From positions 4,340,001 to 4,404,000 of the forward strand of contig JAURUC010000001.1 of the NCBI GenBank assembly GCA_030803735.1: a stretch of 64,000 nt of DNA, written 5' to 3'. A program made the position numbers and the translations under genes. Positions within the stretch are counted from its first letter, which is position 1; each line of letters opens with the position of its first letter. Positions 8,234 through 17,168 of this stretch are shown piece by piece. A model generated the notes under the pieces. The model saw only the letters and a list, made by a program, of their open reading frames with translations, searched no databases and was not told the origin of the DNA. This stretch comes from Actinopolyspora lacussalsi (GTDB lineage Bacteria; Actinomycetota; Actinomycetes; Mycobacteriales; Pseudonocardiaceae).

Positions 8234-9742
8234 ATGCAGCACCCGAGAACGGGGCGGCGCAGGTTCGCAGGCCTGTGCCTAGGTGCCGCCGTGGCGACAT
8301 CCTTCGGTCTGGCCACGGCACTGCCCGCGCAGGCCGCGACGGGCGAGATCAGGAACGCCGATGCCAAGGCGGCGGTAGCAGGCGAGTACATCGTCGTCTT
8401 CGAGGACGCCGCGGCCACCGGGCCCGGTGGCGTGAGCGCGGCGGCCACCGATCTCAGTCAACGCTACGGCGGTGAGATCCAGCGGACCTACGAAACCGCG
8501 TTGCGCGGATATTCCGCCTCGATGAACGAGACGGCGGCCGAACGGCTGGCGGCGGACCCCAGCGTCAAGTACGTCGAGCAGAACCGCCGCGTGCACGCGC
8601 TCGGCACGCAGGACAACCCGCCCTCGTACGGCCTCGACCGGCTCGACCAGCGCGATCTGCCGCTGGACGACTCCTACACCTATCCCAACGGTGGTGAGGG
8701 AGTCACGGCCTACGTGATCGACACCGGTATCAGGACCAGCCACGAGACCTTCGGGGGCCGTGCCTCGAGCGGTTACGACTTCGTCGACGATGATTCCGTG
8801 GCCAACGACTGCAACGGGCACGGCACGCACGTGGCGGGCACCGTCGGTGGTGCCGAGTACGGCGTCGCCAAGAACGTCGATCTGGTCGGCGTGCGCGTGC
8901 TCGACTGCGAGGGCAGTGGGTCCTACGCGGGTGTCATCGACGGCATCGACTGGGTCACCCAGAATGCCGACGGTCCCGCCGTCGCCAACATGAGCCTGGG
9001 CGGTTCCGCCAGCAGCGCGGTGGACGACGCGGTGAACAGCTCGATCGCCTCGGGGGTCACTTACGGCATCGCCGCGGGGAATTCCTCGGCCGACGCCTGC
9101 GACTACTCGCCCGCCAGGGTCGAGGCCGCCATCACGGTCGGGGCCACCAACAGCCAGGACGCCGAGGCCAGCTACTCCAACTACGGTGACTGCCTGGACA
9201 TCTACGCGCCCGGTAGCAACATCACCTCCGCCTGGATCGGCAGCGACACCGACACCAACACGATCAGCGGTACCTCCATGGCCACCCCGCACGTCGTCGG
9301 TGCCGCCGCGCTGCTGCTCGCCGACAGCCCCTCCGCGTCTCCGGCGGAGGTCCGCGACAGCATGGTGAACAACGCCAGCACCGGCAAGATCTCCGGTATC
9401 GGCGCCGGTTCGCCCAACAAGCTGCTCTACGTGGGTGAGAGCGACGGTGGGGACCCGCAGCCGCCGGAGAACAGCGCTCCCACCGCTTCGTTCACCGTGA
9501 ACTGCTCCACGGCCGGTTGTGACTTCGACGCCACCGGCTCCAGTGACTCGGACGGTTCCGTGGTGGGCTACTCCTGGCAGTTCGGTGACGGTGCCACCGC
9601 GACCGGAAGCACCGTCGGCCACAGCTACGGCGGCGGCCAGTTCACCGCCACGCTGACCGTCACCGACAACGAGGGTGCCACCGGCTCGGCCACGCACCAG
9701 ATCGATTGCTACGACTTCGGTACGGTGTACTGCTTCGCCTGA
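8234..9742 (+). CDS. Secreted subtilisin-like serine protease (S8) with PKD domain
   Basis: A 502-aa exported protease. Residues 1-35 are a signal peptide with a twin-Arg-like RRRF and an AQA-A cleavage site. Residues about 50-120 are an I9 propeptide (GEYIVVFEDA to VEQNRRVHA). The peptidase follows with Asp163 (YVIDTG), His196 (NGHGTHVAGT) and Ser348 (SGTSMATPHV), so the triad is complete and the fold is proteinase-K-like. After a PPENSAPTASFTVNC linker, residues about 410-490 form one PKD domain (GYSWQFGDGATATG), which often binds polymeric substrate. The end CYDFGTVYCFA adds two Cys that could form a disulfide. Start set by the AGGAGGA site. Confidence 0.93.
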   Translation: MQHPRTGRRRFAGLCLGAAVATSFGLATALPAQAATGEIRNADAKAAVAGEYIVVFEDAAATGPGGVSAAATDLSQRYGGEIQRTYETALRGYSASMNETAAERLAADPSVKYVEQNRRVHALGTQDNPPSYGLDRLDQRDLPLDDSYTYPNGGEGVTAYVIDTGIRTSHETFGGRASSGYDFVDDDSVANDCNGHGTHVAGTVGGAEYGVAKNVDLVGVRVLDCEGSGSYAGVIDGIDWVTQNADGPAVANMSLGGSASSAVDDAVNSSIASGVTYGIAAGNSSADACDYSPARVEAAITVGATNSQDAEASYSNYGDCLDIYAPGSNITSAWIGSDTDTNTISGTSMATPHVVGAAALLLADSPSASPAEVRDSMVNNASTGKISGIGAGSPNKLLYVGESDGGDPQPPENSAPTASFTVNCSTAGCDFDATGSSDSDGSVVGYSWQFGDGATATGSTVGHSYGGGQFTATLTVTDNEGATGSATHQIDCYDFGTVYCFA

Positions 9743-9769
9743 GCACCGGCCCTGTCGGGCACGACCGAA

Positions 9770-9805
9770 GGGGACCTCCCGCCGCTCCCACGGCGGGAGG
9801 TCCCC
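9770..9805 (+). terminator. Strong hairpin terminator after the subtilase gene
   Basis: A perfect 15-bp stem (GGGGACCTCCCGCCG at 9770-9784 pairing with 9791-9805) with a six-base loop lies 28 bp after the stop. No U-tract follows, as is common in actinomycetes. It may also serve the convergent LuxR gene. Confidence 0.8.
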
Positions 9806-9870
9806 CGTGTGTGCGGTAGGGATCGTCGTGAGATCCGGCCTCGACCCGGTCTGGGAGGCAGGGTCGCCGT

Positions 9871-9960
9871 CGATTTCTCGCGAAATTGAGGCCCCTGGGC
9901 GGCGTACCTACTCGATGTCGGGGGAGCCACAGCGAGAGCCCGCGAGAGGTTCCGCTACGG
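9871..9960. repeat. Dispersed motif pair between convergent genes
   Basis: ATTTCTCGCGAAAT (9873-9886) is the reverse complement of the core ATTTCGCGAGAAAT seen at 4878 and 45347. About 40 bp further, 9924-9960 read on the minus strand gives TAGCGGAACCTCTCGCGGG then CTCTCGCTGTGG, the second motif seen at 4783 and 51423. The two motifs thus travel together. Confidence 0.6.
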
Positions 9961-9995
9961 AACCACCCACGACAACCGAGCCGGAGACTCCGCGG

Positions 9996-12878
9996 TCAAT
10001 CGGTCCGGACTTCGGTGCGGGAGGTTACCCCCAGCTTCCGAATAACCTTCGCCACGTGCTGCTCCACGGTTCGCGGCGACAGGAACAGCAGCGAGGCTAT
10101 CTCCCGGTTCGTGTTGCCCAGCCCCACCAGTCTCGCCACGTCACGCTCCCGGGGCGAGAGCTCGGCACCGTACCCCCTGCGTCCCCGTCGCGACGACGGC
10201 GGTGGAACCCCGCTGTCGCGCAGCAGCTGCCTGCAGCGTGCGGCGTCCCTGCTCGCCCCCAGACGTTCGAACGAATCGATCACTTCGGACATTCGCGTCG
10301 CGGCGGAATCCTCCCCGGACCGGAGTTGGTGGGCAACGACGCGCTCCCGCGCGAGGGCGGCACTGTACGGCTGCGGCAGCGCCGCATAGCCCGCCCGGGC
10401 CGTTTCCCACCACTCGGCCGCCCTGTCGAACCGTCCCGCGCTCTCACAGTGGAACGCCCGCGCCGCCGCCGTGGCCGGAGCGATCAGCGGGCTCCGCCGG
10501 TTCGCGGTCGCCGCGGTGAACTCGTCGATCAGCTGTTCTGCCTCGGTGCCCCTGTCGAGTCGCGCGTAGGCTGCCACGGCGTTGGGCAGCAGCTCGTTCG
10601 CCCAGATCCAGATTCCCTTGCGCCGCACCACCCGTACCGCGTGATCCGCCGCGTTCACCGCCCCCGGTGAGTCCCCGCGCAGCAGCCGCAGCCGCACCCT
10701 GGTCGCCCCCGCCGTGATCACCACCGGAGTGAAGGAGTCGTCCGGGGTGTCCACTCCGGTCGCGGTGAGCCACCGTTCGGCGGCCTCCCAGTCTCCCCGC
10801 GTCACGGCGTCCATTCCCAGCACCAGCGCGAGCTCCACCGCCACCGGCCGCAGTTGTCCGTGGTCCCGCAGCAGCCGCTCCGCGTTCTCGACCAGTTCCT
10901 CCCATGCACCGGTCATCCGGCGCAGCCGGATATCGGTGCTGCGCAGCGTGCTGTCCAGGTAGGGGCTGCCGCCCGCCGCGCGGGCCAGCCCCAACGCCTC
11001 GGTCAGGTGTTCGCGGGCCGCCGAGTACTCCCCCAGCCACGTGTATGCGTCGGCGACGTTGCCGTGAATCCGCGCGATGTGATGCCGCTCCGGACCCGCC
11101 CCGCCCGCGAGGGGCAGCCGTTCGAAGTGCCGCCACGCCGCCGAACAGTCCCCGCCGAACATCCGGCTGGGCAGCACGTTGGCGAGCAACTCCGAGCGCA
11201 CCGCCGTGCTGCCGGTCTCGTCGAGCACGATCTCCGCCCGACCGGTCCATTCCGAACACCGCTCGTACGGCGTGGTCCCCACGTGTGCCTGCGCCAGCGC
11301 CGCCATGCCCACCGCGGCCCGTTCCGGCAGCTCCCGCAGTTCCGCCACGGCGAGCTCCAGCTCACCCCGCGCCGTCCCCGGGCAGTCGCTCTGCCGCAGC
11401 AACAACAGCCCCAGGCTGAGACGCACCTCGCCCCGCGCGGTCGCGGAGAGCCGCTGGTCGGACAGGACCCGCCGCAACGCGGCCGGGACCGGGTGTTGCC
11501 CCAACCCGTCGAGCGCGGCCTGCCCGAAGCGCACCGCGAGTCGATCCACGTCGCCCGTCGACAGCGAGGGTTCCTCGAGCAGCGAGCACAGCAGCTCCGT
11601 GGCGGTGGCGATGTCGCCCGTCTCGATCGCGCGGTCGGCCGCTGCCGTTCCGTAGCGCAGCCAGTCCGCGACCCTGCCGCAGCCCATGCTGTGTTCGGCG
11701 AGCCGGATCAGCGGCGGTCGCTCCTGTTCGGACAGCAGCCGCAGGGTGCGCTCGTGCAGTTCGCGGCGTTCCGGGCCGGTGAGCGTGTCGTGCACTGCCT
11801 GGCGTGCCAGGCAGTGTCGGAATCCGTAACGGAGGTTGCCGTCCTCGTGCAGCACGTTGGCGCGCAGTGCCCACGCGATCCGGTGCGCCGCGTCGGGCAC
11901 GCCCGCGATCCGTCCCAGCAGCCCTGCCTCGGCCGGAGTTCCCAGTACCGCCGCCGCGTGCACCAGGCGCGTCACGGGCTCGGGGAGTGCGCCCAACCGC
12001 TCGGCCATCGCGTCACGCAGCAGCACCGGCACGTCGAGCTGTTCGAGCGTTTTCAGCTCTCCGGCCGAGTAGGGTCTTCGCTCGCGCTGCGCGCGCAGCG
12101 TCGGCAGCGTCTCGGCCACGACGAACGGGAGTCCGGCCGTCCGCTCGTGCAGCTCCCGCGCGAATCCCGCTTCGACGGACTCGGTTCCGAGCAGGTGCGC
12201 GGCCAGGATGCCCACCTGCTCGATGTTCAACGGACGCAGGGTCATCACCGCGCTGCGCGCCCGCCGCGGATGTCGGTACGCCGTCCCCAGCGGGACGCCC
12301 CCGGCCAGTTCCTCGCGACGGTAGCTCAGCACGAGGGCCAGCTCGCCGGGCGGATCGGTGATCAGGAAACGCAGCAGTTCCCTGGTTCCCTCGTCGGCCC
12401 AGTGCAGGTCCTCGACCACGAGGATCGCCGGAGTGCTCGCTTCGAGCAGTGCGTGCACGCCGCGGAACAACTGGTGTCGTTCCGCCGCGGTGTCACCGAG
12501 GAGTTCCGGGGTCGGGGGCAGGAACTCGCCCAGTTCGGGAAGCAGTCTGCGCAGCGCGCCGGTGACGGGATTGAGGTGTGCGGGGGCGGGGAACGGATCG
12601 AGGGTGCGCAGCGCGTCGATCACCGGCCCGTAGGGGAAGGGGTCCTGGAGTGGCTGGCAGGCCCCGGTCAGGATGGTGCGCTCGATCTCGGGGCGTTCCA
12701 GTGATTCGCGGATCAGGCGTGTTTTGCCCACGCCCGCTTCCCCCTCCAGCAGCAGCACGGCAGGCGGGGACAGCACCAGCTCCGTAACGGTGTCGAGCTC
12801 TTCTTCACGGCCCACCAGTACCGGTGGGACTCGGCTCGACACGGCGAACGATTCGGACGGACGAGTACTACTGAGCAT
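9996..12878 (-). CDS. LAL-type LuxR transcriptional regulator (AAA/MalT-like)
   Basis: A protein of about 960 aa. An N-terminal STAND ATPase has Walker A GEAGVGKT and Walker B ILVVEDLHWAD. A long TPR-like helical middle follows, and the C-terminus is a LuxR HTH (LSPRERDVARLVGLGNTNREIA to TVEQHVAKVIRKLGV). Such large ATP-binding LuxR proteins activate transcription after inducer binding; the inducer and targets are unknown. I chose ATG 12878 (MLSSTRPSE), preceded by GGAAGGGG, over an in-frame TTG at 12920. It is convergent with the subtilase gene and monocistronic. Confidence 0.9.
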   Translation of the reverse strand: MLSSTRPSESFAVSSRVPPVLVGREEELDTVTELVLSPPAVLLLEGEAGVGKTRLIRESLERPEIERTILTGACQPLQDPFPYGPVIDALRTLDPFPAPAHLNPVTGALRRLLPELGEFLPPTPELLGDTAAERHQLFRGVHALLEASTPAILVVEDLHWADEGTRELLRFLITDPPGELALVLSYRREELAGGVPLGTAYRHPRRARSAVMTLRPLNIEQVGILAAHLLGTESVEAGFARELHERTAGLPFVVAETLPTLRAQRERRPYSAGELKTLEQLDVPVLLRDAMAERLGALPEPVTRLVHAAAVLGTPAEAGLLGRIAGVPDAAHRIAWALRANVLHEDGNLRYGFRHCLARQAVHDTLTGPERRELHERTLRLLSEQERPPLIRLAEHSMGCGRVADWLRYGTAAADRAIETGDIATATELLCSLLEEPSLSTGDVDRLAVRFGQAALDGLGQHPVPAALRRVLSDQRLSATARGEVRLSLGLLLLRQSDCPGTARGELELAVAELRELPERAAVGMAALAQAHVGTTPYERCSEWTGRAEIVLDETGSTAVRSELLANVLPSRMFGGDCSAAWRHFERLPLAGGAGPERHHIARIHGNVADAYTWLGEYSAAREHLTEALGLARAAGGSPYLDSTLRSTDIRLRRMTGAWEELVENAERLLRDHGQLRPVAVELALVLGMDAVTRGDWEAAERWLTATGVDTPDDSFTPVVITAGATRVRLRLLRGDSPGAVNAADHAVRVVRRKGIWIWANELLPNAVAAYARLDRGTEAEQLIDEFTAATANRRSPLIAPATAAARAFHCESAGRFDRAAEWWETARAGYAALPQPYSAALARERVVAHQLRSGEDSAATRMSEVIDSFERLGASRDAARCRQLLRDSGVPPPSSRRGRRGYGAELSPRERDVARLVGLGNTNREIASLLFLSPRTVEQHVAKVIRKLGVTSRTEVRTD

Positions 12879-13104
12879 GCGAACCCCTTCCGCGTGCGAG
12901 TGGCGTCGGGGTCGGATCAAGTGAAGTAACGGGAAGCGTATCCCTCTAAAGAGTGAAAAACGACGGCCTTAAGAGTGATCTTCTTTCCCGGTTTTGCCGA
13001 GGTTTCCGGTTGGCGAGAATCGGAAAACCGCGTGTTCGCACCCAGTGGTCACGCCGCGATCCGGAGGCGGAGACCCCCTCGTGCTCCCCGGACCACCTTC
13101 GGCA

Positions 13105-13890
13105 TCAACCGCCGAGCGCGGCCGGGTTGGTCAACGCCGCCACTCCCACACCGATGGCGATCACCAGCACCACGTAGCCGAACCAGTGCCGGATCGTCTC
13201 CGCCCGCAGTCGCGCGGTCAGCCGCGCGGCCAGTGCCGAGACCAGCAGCGCGGTGATCGCGAACGCCAGCACCACCGGGTACTCGATCTCGTCGATGACA
13301 CCGGAGTGCGCGGCCAACCCGGCCACCGAGTTGATCAGCACCACCAGCAGTGAGGTGGCCACGGCCCGCTGCGCGGCCAGTCCCAGCAGCAGGGTCAGGG
13401 CCGGAACCACCACGAAACCGCCGCCCACTCCGAACAGCCCGGTCAACACTCCGACACCCGCACCGCTGAGCAGCGATTTCGGCAGACAGCTGCGCCACTC
13501 GACGCCACCGGTGTCGGTGCGGCAGGAGCCGCCCGCGGCTTCCCCTCCCGTGAGCATCCGAACCGCGACCACCACCATGAGCACCGCGAACGACACCAGC
13601 AGCCAGCGGTCCGGCAGCAACCCGCCGAGCGCGGCACCCCCGAACGCGGCCGGAACCCCGGCCGCGCCGAACACCAGTGCCACCGGCCAGAGCACCTTCT
13701 CGCGCCGAGCCCGGGGCAGCAGCCCGCCGATCGCCGATATCGCCACGATCAACAGCGATGCCGGTATGGCGATTCGCAGCGGCAGGCCGACGCCGTAGAC
13801 CAGCGCCGGAACCGCCAGGATCGAACCACCGGCGCCGAGCAGCCCCATCGCCAGCCCGATGACCACCCCGAACGCGAGCGCCGCGATCAT
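13105..13890 (-). CDS. TauE/SafE-family anion (sulfite) exporter
   Basis: A 261-aa polytopic protein with about eight TM helices and the duplicated GLLGAGGSILAVPALVY and GLFGVGGGFVVVPALTL repeats that define TauE/SafE. These carriers move sulfite or other small sulfur anions out of the cell. ATG at 13890 has GGGAG five bases upstream. It is the last gene of a run of sulfur genes (rhodaneses, persulfide dioxygenase, CstR-type repressor) on the same strand, so export of sulfite or thiosulfate formed by those enzymes is the likely role. A 24-bp tandem repeat separates it from the next gene upstream. Confidence 0.88.
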   Translation of the reverse strand: MIAALAFGVVIGLAMGLLGAGGSILAVPALVYGVGLPLRIAIPASLLIVAISAIGGLLPRARREKVLWPVALVFGAAGVPAAFGGAALGGLLPDRWLLVSFAVLMVVVAVRMLTGGEAAGGSCRTDTGGVEWRSCLPKSLLSGAGVGVLTGLFGVGGGFVVVPALTLLLGLAAQRAVATSLLVVLINSVAGLAAHSGVIDEIEYPVVLAFAITALLVSALAARLTARLRAETIRHWFGYVVLVIAIGVGVAALTNPAALGG

Positions 13891-13962
13891 TCCGGCTCCC
13901 GCCGCGTCGTTCGCCCGCGCGCGTGACCGTCCGTCGTGGCCTCGTACCCGCTCGGGTAGGCC

Positions 13963-14034
13963 CTGCCCCGGGCAGTTCCGGACTCACTGCCCCGGGACGT
14001 TCTGGCCTCACTGCCCCGGGACGTTCCGGCCTCA
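13963..14034. repeat. Three 24-bp tandem repeats
   Basis: Three units starting CTGCCCCGGG and ending TCA lie head to tail at 13963, 13987 and 14011; units two and three differ by one base. The last unit overlaps the stop codon of the rhodanese-DUF2892 gene. It may be a simple slippage product in the spacer of the sulfur operon. Confidence 0.7.
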
Positions 14035-14628
14035 CGCATGCGGCGCGCCCGGCTCGGCGGCGGTGACAGCGGACAGCGCGGCGTCCGGATCCACCGCGCT
14101 CCTCCGGTTGTGCGGCAGCATGCCCAGCAGTCGAGCCATCGCGCAGGTGTCACTGATCGCGGCGAACGTCAGCCCCGCGCCCACGAACCCCGCCAGCCAC
14201 TTCAGCGGCCGGTAGGCGAGACTGCCCAACACGCCGGTCAGCACCAGCGATCCCGCGACCAGTCGGACCTGCCGCTCCATCGGCCAGACCCCGCTGCCCC
14301 GGTTGACCTCGCCACCTTCCCGCTGCCATTCCTCGATTCCGCCCCGCAGCACGTGACAGCCGTCCACTCCCGCCTGTTCCAGCAGTGTTCTGGCCTGCTC
14401 GGCACGAGCGCCCGAGGCGCACACCAGCACCACCGGGTCGTCGTGTCCACTGTCGAGTTCGGCTCGCCGCTCGCGTAACAGCTCGATCGGAACGTTGTGC
14501 GAGCCCGGGATGTTGACCGAGTCGAACTCGCCGGGGGAGCGGACGTCGATCAGCCTGGTTCGGGGGTGGGTTCGCAGGTTCTCCCGCACTCGCGCGGCGT
14601 GCAGTGTTCCGGGGGTTTCGCTCGACAA
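14032..14628 (-). CDS. Rhodanese-DUF2892 membrane sulfurtransferase
   Basis: A protein of about 198 aa. Residues about 10-110 are a rhodanese domain (TRLIDVRSPGEFDSVNIPGSHNVP) with active-site Cys in VLVCASGARAEQA. Residues about 125-185 are a DUF2892 domain with two TM helices (VRLVAGSLVLTGVLGSLA, FVGAGLTFAAISD). It would carry persulfide sulfur at the membrane face. The best start is TTG at 14628, six bases after GGAAGGG; a GTG at 14724 has no ribosome-binding site. It lies 102 bp downstream of the dioxygenase gene in the sulfur operon. Confidence 0.82.
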   Translation of the reverse strand: MSSETPGTLHAARVRENLRTHPRTRLIDVRSPGEFDSVNIPGSHNVPIELLRERRAELDSGHDDPVVLVCASGARAEQARTLLEQAGVDGCHVLRGGIEEWQREGGEVNRGSGVWPMERQVRLVAGSLVLTGVLGSLAYRPLKWLAGFVGAGLTFAAISDTCAMARLLGMLPHNRRSAVDPDAALSAVTAAEPGAPHA

Positions 14629-14730
14629 TTGGTTCCCTTCCGTGGGTCGTGTTCTCCGGCGGAGCTCCGTCACCGGGCCCCGCACGGCGCCCTCCGCTCC
14701 GGGGAAGAGCGGCGGGGGTTTCACCGGTCG

Positions 14731-16164
14731 TCAGGATGAGGTGAGGTCGAGCCCCGCGTCCCCTGCCGCGTCGAACCTGTCGTCGACCAGCACCGCCGCG
14801 CGGCCGTCCGATTCCAGCAGCGAGGCCGCCGCGGTGGCGCGATAACCGCTGCCGCAGTGCACCCACACCGTGCCCTCGGGAACCTCGCCCACCCGTTTCG
14901 GCAGTTCGTACAGCGGGATGTGCACCGCGCCGGTGACGTGGGAGTCGCGGAACTCGTTGTTGGTCCGCACGTCCAGCACCACGTCCGCGGGCGGCATCCC
15001 GTTGTGCTCGCCGGAGCGCGCGGCAGCGAGATCGGCGAAGCTCGCCGTGGTGGTCTCGCGCAGCCGCGCCGGATCGGCGGCCAGCTCGGCGGGCTGTCCG
15101 CTCGCCGCCGCCGCGAACTTGTCGATACCGATGCGGGCCAGCTCGCGCTGTGCCTCCGCGACCTGCTCGGGCGACTCGCCCAGCAGCGTGATCGGGGAAC
15201 CCCAGTCGATCATCCAGCCCAGCCAGGTCACCATCGGCCCGTCCAGCCCCAGACCGACGGTGCCCGCCAGGTGCGAGCGGACGTAGGCCTTCCGCGAGCG
15301 CAGGTCCACCACCCACTCGCCGTGTTCCAGCCGCCTAGCCAACTCGTCCGGGCTCGCCTCGGTGGGACGGCGCAGGTCCAGCGGTTCGGGGCCGGCGATG
15401 TTCCGCACCCCCATGTGCGCGTAGTAGGCGGGGTAGGCGTCCAGCCCGGAGAGGATGGTCTCGAGGAATTCACCCTCGGACAGGGTCAGCGCGGGGTTGA
15501 ACTCCCGTTCCTGTTCGATGGTGCTGGAGTCGCCCGACGCCTGGGTGGCCGAGCAGAAGCTGCCGAAGCCGTGCGTGGGCCATATCCGCGCCCCGTCCGG
15601 CAGCACGTCGGCCAGCTTCCGCGCCGAGGCGTGCTGGTGCCGGGCGAGCTCTTCGCTGTGCTGCTCCCCGAGCAGGTCGGTGCGGCCGGTGGTGCCGAAC
15701 AGCAGCGAACCACCGGTGAAGGCGCCGAACGTGCCGGAGTCGTTCTCCAGCAGGTAGGACAGGTGGTGGAAGGTGTGCCCGGGGGTGGCCAGTGCCCGCA
15801 CCCGCAGGTTCCCGGAGACCGCCACGACCTCGCCGTCGTGCAGCGGGCGGTGGTCGAACGGCGCCTCGTCGGCCGCCGCCACCCCGTACTCGGCCCCGGT
15901 TAGCCGGGCCAGCTCCAGCCCGCCGGACACGTAGTCGTTGTGGATGTGCGTCTCCAGCACGAGCCCGATCCGCACGTCGAGGCGACCCGCCAGGGCGAGG
16001 ACCCGGTCCACATCGCGCTGCGGATCCACCACCACCGCCGTTTCACCGTCGGTCGCCAGGTAGCTGCGGTCCCCCAGGGAAGAGGTGGCGATCACCTCGA
16101 CGTGCGGTGTCTCCGAAAGTCGTTGTTCCGGCGGTTGTGTCCTGTCTGTCATGGTTCGTGTCAT
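14731..16164 (-). CDS. MBL-fold persulfide dioxygenase with two rhodanese domains
   Basis: A 477-aa fusion. Residues about 15-260 are a metallo-beta-lactamase domain of the ETHE1 type with HIHNDYVSGG and TPGHTFHHLSY metal-binding His/Asp. Two rhodanese domains follow: the first (VVDLRSRKAYVRSHLAG) has no visible catalytic Cys, the second has it in VWVHCGSGYRATAAA. The layout matches CstB-like enzymes that oxidise low-molecular-weight persulfides to sulfite/thiosulfate. The ATG at 16164 has GGAGGT eight bases upstream and overlaps the previous stop as ATGA. It is controlled by the operator at 16493 (inference). Confidence 0.88.
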   Translation of the reverse strand: MTRTMTDRTQPPEQRLSETPHVEVIATSSLGDRSYLATDGETAVVVDPQRDVDRVLALAGRLDVRIGLVLETHIHNDYVSGGLELARLTGAEYGVAAADEAPFDHRPLHDGEVVAVSGNLRVRALATPGHTFHHLSYLLENDSGTFGAFTGGSLLFGTTGRTDLLGEQHSEELARHQHASARKLADVLPDGARIWPTHGFGSFCSATQASGDSSTIEQEREFNPALTLSEGEFLETILSGLDAYPAYYAHMGVRNIAGPEPLDLRRPTEASPDELARRLEHGEWVVDLRSRKAYVRSHLAGTVGLGLDGPMVTWLGWMIDWGSPITLLGESPEQVAEAQRELARIGIDKFAAAASGQPAELAADPARLRETTTASFADLAAARSGEHNGMPPADVVLDVRTNNEFRDSHVTGAVHIPLYELPKRVGEVPEGTVWVHCGSGYRATAAASLLESDGRAAVLVDDRFDAAGDAGLDLTSS

Positions 16165-16481
16165 CGCGCCGCACCTCCTTCGGTGTCCCGGCCGGATTCG
16201 GTCCATGCCGCCGTTCCACCGGAAACCGAAACCGCGTTGACCCCCGCTTCGCGGAGGGCTCGGGCGGCCCGCAGGCTGCGGCCACCCGACTGGCAGACCA
16301 CCCGTACGCCGTCCGGGAACTCACCGGGTGTCCGCAGCAGCTGTTCCAGCGGGACGTTGCGCGCTCCGGGGACGTGTCCCTGTGCGTACTCCTCAGGAGA
16401 GCGCACGTCGAGGACTTCCGCACCCGCGTCACGGGCGGTGGCCAGGTCCTCGACGGTCACTTCGATCGACTCTTCCGGCAT
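16161..16481 (-). CDS. Single-domain rhodanese sulfurtransferase
   Basis: A protein of about 106 aa with one rhodanese domain: AGAEVLDVRSPEEYAQGHVPGARNVP and active-site Cys in VVCQSGGRSLRAA. Such small rhodaneses pass sulfane sulfur between thiols. ATG at 16481 has AGGAG five bases upstream; a GTG six bases earlier is too close to that site. It is the first gene of the sulfur operon and lies 12 bp from the CsoR/CstR-like operator. Confidence 0.88.
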   Translation of the reverse strand: MPEESIEVTVEDLATARDAGAEVLDVRSPEEYAQGHVPGARNVPLEQLLRTPGEFPDGVRVVCQSGGRSLRAARALREAGVNAVSVSGGTAAWTESGRDTEGGAAR

Positions 16482-16492
16482 GCTCACTCCTA

Positions 16493-16508
16493 ATACCCAG
16501 GGGGGTAT
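16493..16508. promoter_or_regulatory. CsoR/CstR-type operator 1
   Basis: ATACCC-AGGG-GGGTAT is an inverted repeat with a G/C tract in the centre, as known for operators of the DUF156 (CsoR/RcnR/CstR) family. It sits 12 bp before the start of the rhodanese gene, where a bound repressor would block the operon promoter. Confidence 0.8.
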
Positions 16509-16682
16509 ACAACGATTAAACGGGTCCCCCGGTAGCTGTATTCCGGTGCTGCGGGATTCCGGGCTGCGGGCCGGGAGCGGATCACGGCGCGGCCTGCGGT
16601 CCGCGACCCCGAGATCACGGCGGTCACGCCGCCGCGCGTGGGGTCCAATCCTGCGCCTCTTGCCCAGGCAGGTGTCGCTCGC

Positions 16683-17051
<369 letters not shown>

Positions 17052-17106
17052 TCAGGGAGGTGGGGAGTGACAGGGAGCACGTGCGGGCTTGGGGGTATTG
17101 GCGACA

Positions 17107-17120
17107 ATTTCTCGGGAAAT
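17107..17120. promoter_or_regulatory. ATTTC-TCGG-GAAAT palindrome upstream of cas3
   Basis: The 14-mer ATTTCTCGGGAAAT, extended by one A/T pair, lies 49 bp before the cas3 start. It shares its arms with the dispersed cores at 4878, 9873 and 45347. A second short palindrome, CGCGG...CCGCG, follows at about 17122. Either could control cas3. Confidence 0.5.
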
Positions 17121-17168
17121 TCGCGGTGTGTTCGCCGCGAAACAGTGCGTGATATTTCGGAGGTGAAT

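Noticed and set aside
12878..12920. N-terminal extension of the LAL regulator from TTG 12920
   Set aside because: ATG 12878 has GGAAGGGG upstream, while the TTG has no such site.
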